This document shows positions 34,222 through 42,927 of a DNA stretch of 64,000 nucleotides, in pieces. The stretch spans positions 1 to 64,000 of the forward strand of contig NZ_JALJCL010000013.1 of assembly GCF_023698535.1 (NCBI RefSeq). Reading direction: 5' to 3'. The notes beneath the pieces were generated by a model. It did no database searches. It was not told the origin of the DNA and was given only the letters and a program-made list of their open reading frames with translations. This DNA comes from Halorientalis regularis (lineage in GTDB: Archaea; Halobacteriota; Halobacteria; Halobacteriales; Haloarculaceae). The position numbers were made by a program, and so were the translations under genes. Position 1 is the first letter of the stretch; each line of letters begins with the position of its first letter.

Positions 34222-35151
34222 ATGGACCTGACAGGAAAAGCCCTCCTGGTGACCGGCGGCGCGGGCTTCGTCGGCTCACACCTCTGTGAACGGCTGGTCG
34301 AGGACAACGATGTGCGGGCAGTCGACGATTGCTCGAACGGCGACCCCTCGTGGGTCCCCGACGGCGTCGAGTTCGTCGAGGGGGACCTCACCGACCCCGC
34401 GGTGGCCGAGGCGGTCATCACCGAGGATCTGGACGGCGTCTTCCACTTCGCGGCCGATAGAACCGTGGACACCGACGACCCGCGCGCCCAGTACGAACTC
34501 AACGGCGACCTCACGCTCACGGTGCTGGAGCGGATGCGCGAGGTCGGCGTCGACAACATCGCCTTCACCTCATCCTCGACGGTGTACGGGGAAGCGCCCC
34601 GCCCCACGCCCGAAGACTTCGCACCGATGGAGCCCATCTCGGCCTACGGCGCGAGCAAGCTCTCCGAGGAGTCGCTCATCTCCGTCTACGCCAAGAGCTA
34701 CGGGATGACCGCGTGGGTCTACCGTTTCGCCAACATCGTCGGCCCCCGCCTCCAGAAGGGCGCGGTGATCCCCGACTTCATTCACAAGCTCCGGGAGAAC
34801 CCGGACTCGCTCGAAATTCTCGGCGACGGTCGCCAGGAGAAGTCGTACATGCACGTCAAATCCTGCGTCGACGCCATGTGTCACGTCGTCGAGAACGCCG
34901 ACGCCGACCTGAACGTCTACAACCTCGGGACCCGGACGACCACGTCGGTCACCACCATCGCCGACATCGTGAGCGACGCGATGGGGCTCGATCCCGACTA
35001 CGAGTTCACGGGCGGCGACCGCGGCTGGGTCGGCGACGTGCCCCGAATGCGACTGTCCATCGAGAAACTGGCGGCGCTTGGCTGGAGGCCCGACGACTCC
35101 AGCGACGACGCCGTGCGCAAGGCCGCCGAAGAACTCGTGCAGGAGCACTGA
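34222..35151 (+). CDS. NAD-dependent epimerase/dehydratase (GalE-like)
   Basis: A 309-residue extended short-chain dehydrogenase acting on a nucleotide sugar. The Rossmann motif GGAGFVGSH (12-20), the serine in SSSTVYG (about 118-119) and the YxxxK pair (Y142, K146) are intact. The substrate end (GDGRQEKSYMHV, then NLGTRTTTSV) fits UDP-glucose/galacturonate 4-epimerases. It may feed S-layer or archaellum glycosylation. The downstream glycosyltransferases lie 4 kb away and are not in the same transcript. Confidence 0.9.
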   Translation: MDLTGKALLVTGGAGFVGSHLCERLVEDNDVRAVDDCSNGDPSWVPDGVEFVEGDLTDPAVAEAVITEDLDGVFHFAADRTVDTDDPRAQYELNGDLTLTVLERMREVGVDNIAFTSSSTVYGEAPRPTPEDFAPMEPISAYGASKLSEESLISVYAKSYGMTAWVYRFANIVGPRLQKGAVIPDFIHKLRENPDSLEILGDGRQEKSYMHVKSCVDAMCHVVENADADLNVYNLGTRTTTSVTTIADIVSDAMGLDPDYEFTGGDRGWVGDVPRMRLSIEKLAALGWRPDDSSDDAVRKAAEELVQEH

Positions 35152-35209
35152 CCGACGACCCGAGGCGCCCAACGGCAGTCCTTTTATCGCCCGGTTCGTA
35201 GCCAGCCGC

Positions 35210-35968
35210 GTGCAGGTCGTCGGGTACGACACGGGTGTCGGTGACGACCGCGAGCCTGCGCTACGACTCGCGACGGCCGAGGGGCTCGACCGGCTGTCGC
35301 TCGCGCCGGGGACCGGCCTCGCCTACACCCTCGACGAGCGCCACTGCGCCGGCACGATCAGCGACGGCACCCACGAGGCCTGCTCGAACCCGACGGCACC
35401 GTACTGCGACGACCACACGAGCCGGTGGGCCTGCGCCCGCTGTGTCGGGAACTGCGACCTCCCGCTCCCGTCCTGCCGGGAGGAACACGCGGTCTACCTC
35501 GCCGCGTTCGCCCCGGCGACGTTCAAGGTCGGCGTGACTCGCTCGTGGCGACTCGACACCCGCCTGCGCGAGCAGGGGACCGACAGGGCGGCCCACCTCC
35601 GGACGGTCGCCGACGGCCGGATCGCCCGGCAGGTCGAGGCCGACATCGCCCGCGAGGTCGGCGACCGGGTGCGGGTTCCGACGAAGATCGAGGGCCTCCA
35701 CCGCGACGTGGACGAGGCGGCGTGGCGCGACCTGCTGGCCGACTACGATCCAAAGGAGACCTACGACTTCGACTGCGGGTTCGTGCTGGCCGACCGGCCG
35801 GTCGCGGAGACGCTGCTGACCGGTACTGTGCGGGGCACCCAGGGCCGGGTCCTCGTCCTCGACAACGGCGGGACGACTTTCGCCGTGGACATGCGAGATC
35901 TGGTGGGCTACGATCTCTCGGCGGGCGGGACGGATCGGGAGTTGCAGGCCAGTCTCGGCGCGTTCTGA
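35210..35968 (+). CDS. DUF2797-family zinc-binding protein
   Basis: A 252-residue haloarchaeal protein that likely begins with GTG at 35210, placed about 28 bases after a TATA-like box (ccttttatcg). The centre holds a cysteine/histidine cluster (HCAG...YCDDH...WACARCVGNC...C...EEH) that can bind two zincs. The C-terminal part is a beta-strand-rich domain with FDCGFVLADRPVAETLLTGTVRGTQGRVLVLDNG. DUF2797 function is unknown. A GTG start is unusual but fits the reading and the promoter spacing. Confidence 0.8.
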   Translation: MQVVGYDTGVGDDREPALRLATAEGLDRLSLAPGTGLAYTLDERHCAGTISDGTHEACSNPTAPYCDDHTSRWACARCVGNCDLPLPSCREEHAVYLAAFAPATFKVGVTRSWRLDTRLREQGTDRAAHLRTVADGRIARQVEADIAREVGDRVRVPTKIEGLHRDVDEAAWRDLLADYDPKETYDFDCGFVLADRPVAETLLTGTVRGTQGRVLVLDNGGTTFAVDMRDLVGYDLSAGGTDRELQASLGAF

Positions 35969-36028
35969 TTCCTTCGCCCCAGTCGTGTTTCACACAAAAC
36001 ACTTACCGTGAACCACGGATCGTCGTGT

Positions 36029-37048
36029 ATGGAGCGTGAAACGAAACTCCTGGGCGCGGCGGGGGCGGTCCTCGTCGCGGCCGCCCTGTTCGTCGCCGTT
36101 GCGCCGGGTGCGCTGGCCGACGCGACGCCCGACCCGCCGCCCTCCGAACTCTCGGTTCGAGAACAGACCATCGCCGCCGGCGACGTGACCGGCGGGACCG
36201 CCACGCTGTCCGTGCGGAGTCGTCTCTCCCACGACGGCGGCCCCGGCGAGAACGTGACGGTGCTGGTCCGTGCGGTCGACCTCGACACCGATCTGGTGGC
36301 CGCGGAGACCACCGAGGAAGTCGGCTCGGTCCAGGGGACCCGCGAGGTTCCGGTCGTCCAGAACATCAGCGTCGACCGCGAGGGCGACTACCGGATCGAG
36401 ACCATCGTCTACCAGGACGGCGAGCGGGTCGCCTCGGGCAGGAAGACAGTCCGTGGCGTCGGCGGCCTCCAGCCGGCCTACGCCCGGACCGGCGTGGAGT
36501 TCCACAGCTTCGAGGGCTTCGGCTCGGGGCAGCTGCCCCCGATCCAGTTCTCCATCGCCGAGACCGAGGGGGCGTCGGCCACGCTGAACGTCACCGCCTA
36601 CCTGACCAACACCGGTGACGTAGCCAACGATCAGTTGCGGATCACCTTCCTGGCCCGGCAGGCCGACTCGAACATCGTCGCCGACCGGTCGGTCAGGCGG
36701 GTCGGGTCGATTCGACCGGGGCGGACGGCCATGCCCTCGACGCTGCTGACGGTGCCCGACGACTACAACTACAAGCTGATGGCGATGATCCAGGCCGACG
36801 ACGTGCTCGTCGGGACGGCCCAGGCTACCGCGACGCTGAACCCGAACCAGACGGTGACGGTCGACACCACCAACTCGTCGGCCGATACGCTCGACACGAG
36901 CGACTTCGAGACCGACGAGGGCGTCCAGCGGACCGAGCGCGCGCCGGACGAGCGCGGGACGACGTCCAGTTCGGGTCCCGGGTTCGGCGTCGGCGCCGTC
37001 GCCGTCGCCGTCCTCGTCGTCGCGATCTACGCACGGAGGTTCCAATGA
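36029..37048 (+). CDS. exported beta-rich membrane protein (DUF7490-like)
   Basis: A 339-residue protein with a signal helix (LLGAAGAVLVAAALFVAVAPGALA) and two extracellular Ig-like or beta-sandwich domains of about 120 residues. The second contains NVTAYLTNTGDVANDQLRITFLARQ. A threonine/serine/acidic linker follows, then a short C-terminal helix with a positive end, a PGF-CTERM-like tail in position but without the PGF residues. Anchored outside the cell. Its stop overlaps the ATG of the next gene (ATGA). Function unknown. Confidence 0.75.
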   Translation: MERETKLLGAAGAVLVAAALFVAVAPGALADATPDPPPSELSVREQTIAAGDVTGGTATLSVRSRLSHDGGPGENVTVLVRAVDLDTDLVAAETTEEVGSVQGTREVPVVQNISVDREGDYRIETIVYQDGERVASGRKTVRGVGGLQPAYARTGVEFHSFEGFGSGQLPPIQFSIAETEGASATLNVTAYLTNTGDVANDQLRITFLARQADSNIVADRSVRRVGSIRPGRTAMPSTLLTVPDDYNYKLMAMIQADDVLVGTAQATATLNPNQTVTVDTTNSSADTLDTSDFETDEGVQRTERAPDERGTTSSSGPGFGVGAVAVAVLVVAIYARRFQ

Positions 37049-37359
37049 CAGATTCGACCGACCCGACCGACGACGCACCGACCGCCGATCCGTCGCCCGC
37101 AGGCTCGGACGCGTCCGGCCCGATGGACGGCGAGATGAGTGTCTTCGAACAGCTCCAGTGGGGCGCGCTGGTGCTGCTGATCGTCGCCGCCATCTGGGCG
37201 ACCGCGCAGTTCTACCTGAGCGCGACCCGGGCCATCGAGGTCTGGGTCGGGACGGGGTACCAGCCCGTCGTGATGGCCGCGTTCAACCTCGCCGTGCTGT
37301 TGAGCGCGGTCGCGGGCATCGCCCGACTGGCCCGCCGGCTGGGATCGGTGCCGACCTGA
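37045..37359 (+). CDS. small two-helix membrane protein
   Basis: A 104-residue protein with an acidic disordered N terminus (about 1-32), then two transmembrane helices (about 40-60 and 76-95). It is coupled to the exported protein upstream by a four-base overlap. I read the two as a membrane pair; the family is probably haloarchaea-specific. Function unknown. Confidence 0.75.
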   Translation: MTDSTDPTDDAPTADPSPAGSDASGPMDGEMSVFEQLQWGALVLLIVAAIWATAQFYLSATRAIEVWVGTGYQPVVMAAFNLAVLLSAVAGIARLARRLGSVPT

Positions 37360-37408
37360 GTCGTCGGACACGACAATCCTTTTCCCAGCCGCTCCCGAAC
37401 CGGAACCC

Positions 37409-37891
37409 ATGGCAGAGGACGATCCTTCCGAGGAGACAGAAGCAGAGAGCGAAGCCCCCGAGAGCGAAGCGCCCGAGAGCGAGGGCGAAGAGAAGTCCTT
37501 CCGCGAGCGGGTCGAGGAGATCCGCCAGCAGCGAGCCGAGGAAGGCGAGGGCGAAGAAGGCGAAGGCATGAGTCGCGAGGAGCGCCTCGAAGAGATGATG
37601 GGCGGCGGTGGCGGCCCCGGCGGCATGGGCGGTGGCGGCGGGGGCAACCCGTTCGCGCAGATGATGGGCGGCATGATGGGCGGCGGTCCCGGCGGTGGCA
37701 TGGGTCCCGGCGGTGGCGGCCCTGGCGGCATGGGTCCCGGCGGCGGCGGTCCCGGCGGCGAAGGCCGCGGTCGTGAACAGGAGGGTGGCAGTGACAACGA
37801 GGAGCTGACCCGCGAAGTCCGCAAGCTCCGCGACGAGGTTCACGACGTGCGCCGCACCCTCGACCGGATCGCCGACGCGCTCGAAGACTGA
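37409..37891 (+). CDS. glycine/methionine-rich low-complexity protein
   Basis: A 160-residue protein. Residues 1-60 are extremely acidic, with tandem copies of ESEAPESEAPESE and a charged helix. Residues about 62-125 are almost pure Gly/Met/Pro (short units of GGPGGMG and MGPGGGGPGG), and the last 35 residues form an amphipathic coiled coil (LTREVRKLRDEVHDVRRTLDRIADAL). Such architecture fits a self-associating or scaffold protein, comparable in style with chaperone Gly/Met tails, but I know no named homologue. The codon repeats are imperfect, so slippage is plausible. Confidence 0.75.
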   Translation: MAEDDPSEETEAESEAPESEAPESEGEEKSFRERVEEIRQQRAEEGEGEEGEGMSREERLEEMMGGGGGPGGMGGGGGGNPFAQMMGGMMGGGPGGGMGPGGGGPGGMGPGGGGPGGEGRGREQEGGSDNEELTREVRKLRDEVHDVRRTLDRIADALED

Positions 37892-37941
37892 CGCCGCTCG
37901 CGGTGTCGAACTTTTCCCTTTTTCGGCCAGTCAGCACCTGC

Positions 37942-39012
37942 TCAGGCCCGTGGCAGGACCATCCGGACCCGGCTGCCGTCGTCGGTCTCGATGTGGAGGT
38001 CGCCCTCGGACCGTTCGACGAACCAGTCGACCAGCCACAGGCCGAGTCCGTTGCTGTGTTCGAGTGCGGATTCGGCGGGCAACTCCCGCATGTCGAGTTC
38101 GTGGTCCGGAATCCCAGGGCCGTCGTCGCTCACTGTCACCGCCACGGTCCCGTCCCCGTTCGTGACGGTCACGTCGACGGTCGGTTCGGGACTGTCGTTG
38201 TGGACGATTGCGTTCTCGACGACGTTCTCGACTGCGACCTCGAACATGCTGCCGACGGTGACCGGTGCGGCGTCGGGCGTGGTGACCGTGACCGACGCGT
38301 CCGTGTGGACGGCAGCGAGGTCCTCTGTGACGCGCTCGACGACCTCGCTCGCGTCGGCGACGATCCGGTCGTCGGTCCGCAGGACGGACTCCATCTGTCG
38401 GCCCTGCTCGGCCAGTTCGACGATCCGGTCGACGTGTTGACGGATGGTCTCGACGTCCCCGTCGTCGGCGTCGAGTGCGCCTATCTGTCCCTCGAGGACG
38501 GTCGCGTGGTTACGCAGGTCGTGTCGGAGGACGCGGTTGACGACGGAGAGCCCGGCCGCAAGCTGTTCGGCTTCCTGTCGGGCGCCTTCGCTGCGTTCGC
38601 GTTCGAGCCGTCGTTCGGCGTCGTAGATCCCGATGAGACCGCCGTCGAGCAGGCCGCCGGCCGCCCAGCCCACGAACAGATCCACCGTCGAGCCCAACCT
38701 GACGCCCTCGACGGCGTTCAGGTATCCGTTCAGCGCGCCGCCGATACCCAGGGCGGCCGCACCGACGAACGCCCAGGCCGCGACGCGCGTGAGGTACCTC
38801 GCACGGTCGCGGTCCGCCTGGACCCAGACAGCGACCGCGACCAGCAGGACGATCACCGCGGCCGGAGCGATCAGCCAGACCGCGACTGTCACGTCCGCCG
38901 CGCCCGACCCGAGAATCAGGGCCACGTTCGTGGCCAGCAGCAGGACGGACACGAGCAGGAGCGACGCCACTCCGAAACCGACTCTCCGTCGCTCGTCCCT
39001 ATTCTTGATCAT
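37942..39012 (-). CDS. membrane histidine kinase
   Basis: A 356-residue sensor kinase with about four N-terminal transmembrane helices (about 12-33, 43-63, 80-98, 112-130). The HisKA-like segment VVNRVLRHDLRNHATVLEG carries the phospho-acceptor H164. The HATPase domain shows N in VENAIVHND, DDGPGIPDHE and GLGLWLVDW. No receiver or PAS domain is present, so signals are read by the membrane helices. No cognate response regulator gene is adjacent. Confidence 0.9.
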   Translation of the reverse strand: MIKNRDERRRVGFGVASLLLVSVLLLATNVALILGSGAADVTVAVWLIAPAAVIVLLVAVAVWVQADRDRARYLTRVAAWAFVGAAALGIGGALNGYLNAVEGVRLGSTVDLFVGWAAGGLLDGGLIGIYDAERRLERERSEGARQEAEQLAAGLSVVNRVLRHDLRNHATVLEGQIGALDADDGDVETIRQHVDRIVELAEQGRQMESVLRTDDRIVADASEVVERVTEDLAAVHTDASVTVTTPDAAPVTVGSMFEVAVENVVENAIVHNDSPEPTVDVTVTNGDGTVAVTVSDDGPGIPDHELDMRELPAESALEHSNGLGLWLVDWFVERSEGDLHIETDDGSRVRMVLPRA

Positions 39013-39101
39013 GATCTGCGGGCCGTCGACTCGTCGGGTCGAAGTCGGCCACGGTAATGAAGCCTGCTCACGGCACGAGACTCGAAGTCCCCTCGATCTC
39101 C

Positions 39102-40208
39102 CTACAGCAACATTTCGTAGACCTCGGAGAGTTTGTCGACGGCGTGGTCGACGCTGACGGCGTCCCGGCGGTCGAGGCAGTGCTCGCGCAACGCGTCGCG
39201 CTCGGCGAGCGTCCGTTCGATGGCCGCCCGGAACCGATCGGCGTCACCCGGCGGCGCGCGGTAGCCGGTCTCACCGGTGACGACGGTATCGGAGAGCGCG
39301 CCGGCGTCGACGGCCGCCACGGGTGTTCCGCAGGCGTTGGCCTCCAGTGCCACCAGCCCCTGTGTCTCTACGGGGCTGGGGAACGCGAACACGTCGAGCG
39401 CGCTGTAGAACGCGGGGAGGTCCTCCCTGTCGAGGAAGCCCAGGAATCGCACGTCCACGTCGGCGTCGGCGGCCTGCTTCTCCAGCCGGTCCCGAGCCGG
39501 GCCGTCGCCGCCGAACACGACGGTCACGTCCATCCCGTCGGTGGCTTCGACGATGAGGTCGAGTTGCTTCTCGTATCCGTGCCGTCCGGTGTAGCCGACC
39601 AGTGGCTTCCCGGTGTCGAGATCGTGGGCCTCGGCGAACCGGCTCGTGTCTACCGGGCCGAACCGGTCGGTGTCGACGCCGTTGGGGACGACCTCGACCG
39701 CCGTCCGGACGCCGATCTCCCGGAGGTGGTGACGGGCGGGTTCGCTCGGGACGACCACCATCTCCGCCCGGTTGAGATACCACTTCTCGTAGGCCCGTGC
39801 GGCACGCTCGACGGGCGAGCGGAGCCACCCCTCCGCGATGTAGTCGGCGTACTCGGCCGTCGGCGTGTGATACGAGGCGACCAGCGGGACGCCGTGGCTC
39901 CGGGCGAACCTCAGGCCGCTGAGGCCGAGCAGGAACGGGGTGTGGGTGTGAACCAGCTCGGGGTCGGCCGCCGTGATGTCGTCGGGGACACCCGGAACCG
40001 CAGCGTTGAACTCGTCGTAGAACGGAAATTCGATGCTCCTGACCGGGTGTTCGTCCTCACCGGGCTCGTAATCGTTGGTCCCCGGATAGACGATAGGCAT
40101 CCGCCCGCCCCGCTCCGCCCACCGTTTCCGCCAGGTCTGGACCGTGTAGGTCACGCCGTTGACCGTCGGCAGATACGTGTCGGTGAAGACGGCGACGGTC
40201 CGACCCAT
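39102..40208 (-). CDS. family 4 glycosyltransferase
   Basis: A 368-residue retaining GT-B glycosyltransferase. The acceptor-side N terminus is typical (FTDTYLPTVNGVTYTVQTWRKRW) and the donor side shows the VVFGGDGPARDRLEKQA strand and the nucleotide-sugar glutamate motif FPSPVETQGLVALEANACGTPVAAV. It may act in cell-surface glycan or glycolipid synthesis. The start at 40208 (MGRTVAVFTDTYLP) is preferred. The second glycosyltransferase gene lies 25 bases upstream on the same strand, so they form a pair. Confidence 0.9.
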   Translation of the reverse strand: MGRTVAVFTDTYLPTVNGVTYTVQTWRKRWAERGGRMPIVYPGTNDYEPGEDEHPVRSIEFPFYDEFNAAVPGVPDDITAADPELVHTHTPFLLGLSGLRFARSHGVPLVASYHTPTAEYADYIAEGWLRSPVERAARAYEKWYLNRAEMVVVPSEPARHHLREIGVRTAVEVVPNGVDTDRFGPVDTSRFAEAHDLDTGKPLVGYTGRHGYEKQLDLIVEATDGMDVTVVFGGDGPARDRLEKQAADADVDVRFLGFLDREDLPAFYSALDVFAFPSPVETQGLVALEANACGTPVAAVDAGALSDTVVTGETGYRAPPGDADRFRAAIERTLAERDALREHCLDRRDAVSVDHAVDKLSEVYEMLL

Positions 40209-40233
40209 CGCCGGACCGTTCGACGACCGGTCT

Positions 40234-41295
40234 CTAATACGTTGTGTCATCGACGAGATCATGATAGATACCTTTCAGCTCCTGCCCGACGCGTCCGAGC
40301 GCGTGCTCTTCGGCCGTCTCGCGGGCGTTCTCACCGAGTCGCTCGCGCAGATCCGGGTTCGCCGCCAGTTCCGCGAGCGCGTCCCGGAACTCCGCGCGTG
40401 TCTCACACTTCAGGCAGTCCTCGCCGTGCGTGTAGAACTCCTCGAACACCGGAATATCCCGGAGGACGACGGCTTTCCGGCAAGCCATCGCCTCCAGCAC
40501 GGCGATGCCCTGATTTTCGGCTTTCGTCGGGAACAGGTACACGTCGCCGGCACCGAACGCGCCCCGTTTGTCGTCGATCCAGCCGGTGAACGTGAGGTTC
40601 TCGGGCGGGTCCTGCGTCCACTCCCTGACGGTCTGTGACGCCTGTGGCCCCGTGTCGTAGGGCCCGAACCAGGCGAACTCGTAGTCGGTCTCCTGGGCCA
40701 GGCGACAGAACGTCGTCAGCCCCTTGCGCTCGAAGACGTTGCCGACCGAGAAGACCACCATCCCCTCCAGATCGAACCGGTCGCGGTACTCCTGCCGGCA
40801 GTCCTCGTACCCCTCCAGGGAGTCGAGGTCGACCCCGTTGCTGATCGGGCGGATCGGTGCGTCCACGGGGTAGGATCCGATGGTTCGTCTCGTGTACTCG
40901 CTCGGACAGAGGACCAGGTCCGCCAGGGAGTAGAACCACTGCAGGTAGCGCTGCAGTGGGTCGGCCAGATACGTGGATCCGCGAAAGCTCTCGGCGAAGT
41001 CCTCGCTGGTGACGTGTGAGTGCAAGACCAGCGGGACGCCGTTGCGGCGCGCGTACCGGGCGACCGCGACCGTCCCCGGCCCGATCATGTTGCAGTGGGC
41101 CAGATCGAAATCGGCGAAGGCGTCGCCGTCGGTCACGGCACGTCGCAGTCCACTCACCGGATCGCCACCGGCCCACGGCGACGTGCGCACGTCCACGTCC
41201 GTCTCGGCGAGCGCACGGCGCTGCTGTTCGACGGCCGTCCCGATGCCGCTCCGGTCGAGTTTCCCTGCGAGTTCCAGGTAGTTGAGCGCCTGCAC
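40234..41295 (-). CDS. family 4 glycosyltransferase, GTG start
   Basis: A 353-residue GT-B glycosyltransferase, starting with GTG at 41293-41295 (MQALNYLELAGKLDRSGIGTAVEQQRRAL). Signatures are VLHSHVTSEDFAESF, CPSEYTRRTIG, SVGNVFERKGLTTFCRLA and the donor-binding FPTKAENQGIAVLEAMACRKAVV. There is no ATG before the conserved N terminus, so GTG is needed. Together with the next gene it likely builds a short glycan. The acceptor and donor sugars are not known. Confidence 0.88.
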   Translation of the reverse strand: MQALNYLELAGKLDRSGIGTAVEQQRRALAETDVDVRTSPWAGGDPVSGLRRAVTDGDAFADFDLAHCNMIGPGTVAVARYARRNGVPLVLHSHVTSEDFAESFRGSTYLADPLQRYLQWFYSLADLVLCPSEYTRRTIGSYPVDAPIRPISNGVDLDSLEGYEDCRQEYRDRFDLEGMVVFSVGNVFERKGLTTFCRLAQETDYEFAWFGPYDTGPQASQTVREWTQDPPENLTFTGWIDDKRGAFGAGDVYLFPTKAENQGIAVLEAMACRKAVVLRDIPVFEEFYTHGEDCLKCETRAEFRDALAELAANPDLRERLGENARETAEEHALGRVGQELKGIYHDLVDDTTY

Positions 41296-41403
41296 AGGCG
41301 AGGCGAGACGAGCGTGGGAAAAAACCCTACCGAAAGAACACGATGGACGGCGCCGCGACGGCAAACAGAACCTATACCCCGTCTCGCCCGGTGAGTCACG
41401 GGT

Positions 41404-41688
41404 ATGCCCAGCGAGGAGCAACTGGCCGCCGAGCGCATCGAGCGCCTCCAGGCGCTCGCGAAGGCCGCTACGTCCGCGGGCGAGACCGACCGCGCCCGGG
41501 CGTACGTCCGCCGGGCCCGCCGCGTCGCCGAGCGCAACCGGCTCTCGCTCCCGCCCGAATTCAAGCGGTTCACCTGCGACCGCTGTGACGCCTACCTCCA
41601 GCCCGGCGTGAACGCCCGCGTCCGGACCCGGGACGGCCACGTCGTGGTCACCTGTGACTGTGGCGGACACGCGAGATACCCGTACTGA
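41404..41688 (+). CDS. rnp4: RNase P protein subunit Rpp21 (Rnp4)
   Basis: A 94-residue archaeal RNase P subunit needed for maturation of tRNA 5' ends. The helical N terminus (AAERIERLQALAKAATSAGETDRARAYVRRARRVAERNRL) leads to a zinc ribbon with the CDRC and CDCG cysteine pairs (about 58-61 and 83-86). The size and order fit the family exactly. It is followed on the same strand by YhbY-like and MscS genes. Confidence 0.93.
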   Translation: MPSEEQLAAERIERLQALAKAATSAGETDRARAYVRRARRVAERNRLSLPPEFKRFTCDRCDAYLQPGVNARVRTRDGHVVVTCDCGGHARYPY

Positions 41689-41782
41689 CCGCGCGGGCCG
41701 ACGGAGCGCGGTAGTGAGACCTGCTCCCACACGCTCGGTCGGTGATAGCTTTTAAGAACGGTTGCCGTATAGTGAAGACGAC

Positions 41783-42031
41783 ATGACCGAACAGGAGAAG
41801 CGCCGGCGGATGCACGACCTGGACGTGACCGTCTGGGTCGGGAAGCACGGGGTCGAGTCCGTCGTCGAGGAGCTGTCGGACCAGCTCGACGACCGCGACA
41901 TGGTGAAAGTCAAGTTCCTCCGTGCGGCGCGTGGGGGGACCACGACCGAGGACTTGGCCGAGGACCTGGCCGAGCGGGTCAGCGGTGACCTCGCCCGGAC
42001 CCGGGGGCACACGGCGGTGATCGAGCGGTGA
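41783..42031 (+). CDS. YhbY/CRM-domain RNA-binding protein
   Basis: An 82-residue protein made of one CRM (CRS1-YhbY) domain. The conserved core VTVWVGKHGVESVVEELSDQL with GKHG, and the basic LARTRGHTAVIER end, are visible. It probably binds pre-rRNA or ribosome precursors. The preferred start is ATG 41783 (MTEQEKRRRMHD) although an ATG seven codons upstream exists. Its stop overlaps the GTG of the MscS gene by four bases. Confidence 0.87.
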   Translation: MTEQEKRRRMHDLDVTVWVGKHGVESVVEELSDQLDDRDMVKVKFLRAARGGTTTEDLAEDLAERVSGDLARTRGHTAVIER

Positions 42032-42912
42032 TCCTGCTGCAGTCCGCGAACACGTTTCTCGCGGATCAACTCGCACAATTCGGCCTCCCCGCGGCCGGCG
42101 CGGTCGGCTCGGCCATCACGTTTCTCATCGCGTTTCTCGTCCTCTATCTGGTGGGCCGGACCGTCGTCGCCCCCCTGATCAATCGGGTGCTGAAGCGACG
42201 GGATCTCGACGCACACGCGCGCAAGCCGCTCGTGAAACTCGTGCGGATCGTGACCGCCTTTGCCGCCGTCGCGATCGCCTTCACCTTCGCCGGCTACGGC
42301 AACATCCTCACCGCCATCGCGACCATCGGCGCGGCCGCCACACTGGCGATCGGTTTCGCGATGCAGGACGTCCTGAGCAACTTCGTCGCCGGCGTGTTCA
42401 TCTACACGGACAAGCCCTTCCGCATCGGCGACTGGATCGAGTGGGACGGCTACTCGGGGGTCGTCGAGGACATCTCCCTGCGCGTGACGCGGGTCCGCAC
42501 GTTCGACAACGAACTCCTGACGGTCCCGAACTCCCAGCTGACCGGCGGCGTCATCAAGAACCCCGTCGCCAAGGAACAACTCCGCCTGAAGTTCCTGTTC
42601 GGTATCGGCTACGACGACGACATCGACGAAGCGACCGAGATCATCGTCGAGGAAGCCGAGAACCACGACGGGATCATGAACGACCCCGAACCCTCCGTGC
42701 GCCTGACCGAACTCGGTGACTCCTCGGTCGGGTTGCAATCGCGCATCTGGATCGACAATCCGAGTCGTGCGGACTTCGTGAAGGTCCGCGGCGAGTACGT
42801 CACCGCCGTGAAAGAGCGGTTCGACGAGGAAGGAATCGACATCCCCTACCCGAACCGCACCATCGGCGGCGACCTGTCCATCGAGAACGTCGACGGCCTC
42901 GTGGAGTCCTGA
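42028..42912 (+). CDS. mscS: MscS-type mechanosensitive channel
   Basis: A 294-residue small-conductance mechanosensitive channel. Three transmembrane helices are followed by a pore helix (ATIGAAATLAIGFAMQDVLSNFVAGVFI), the beta domain (PFRIGDWIEWDGYSGVVEDISLRVTRVRTFDNELLTVPNSQL) and the C-terminal alpha-beta domain (FLFGIGYDDDIDEA). It protects against osmotic downshock. The GTG start is shared with the stop of the CRM gene (GTGA), so the three RNA/osmotic genes are in one operon. Confidence 0.93.
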   Translation: MILLQSANTFLADQLAQFGLPAAGAVGSAITFLIAFLVLYLVGRTVVAPLINRVLKRRDLDAHARKPLVKLVRIVTAFAAVAIAFTFAGYGNILTAIATIGAAATLAIGFAMQDVLSNFVAGVFIYTDKPFRIGDWIEWDGYSGVVEDISLRVTRVRTFDNELLTVPNSQLTGGVIKNPVAKEQLRLKFLFGIGYDDDIDEATEIIVEEAENHDGIMNDPEPSVRLTELGDSSVGLQSRIWIDNPSRADFVKVRGEYVTAVKERFDEEGIDIPYPNRTIGGDLSIENVDGLVES

Positions 42913-42927
42913 CCGAGAGCGGCGGAC

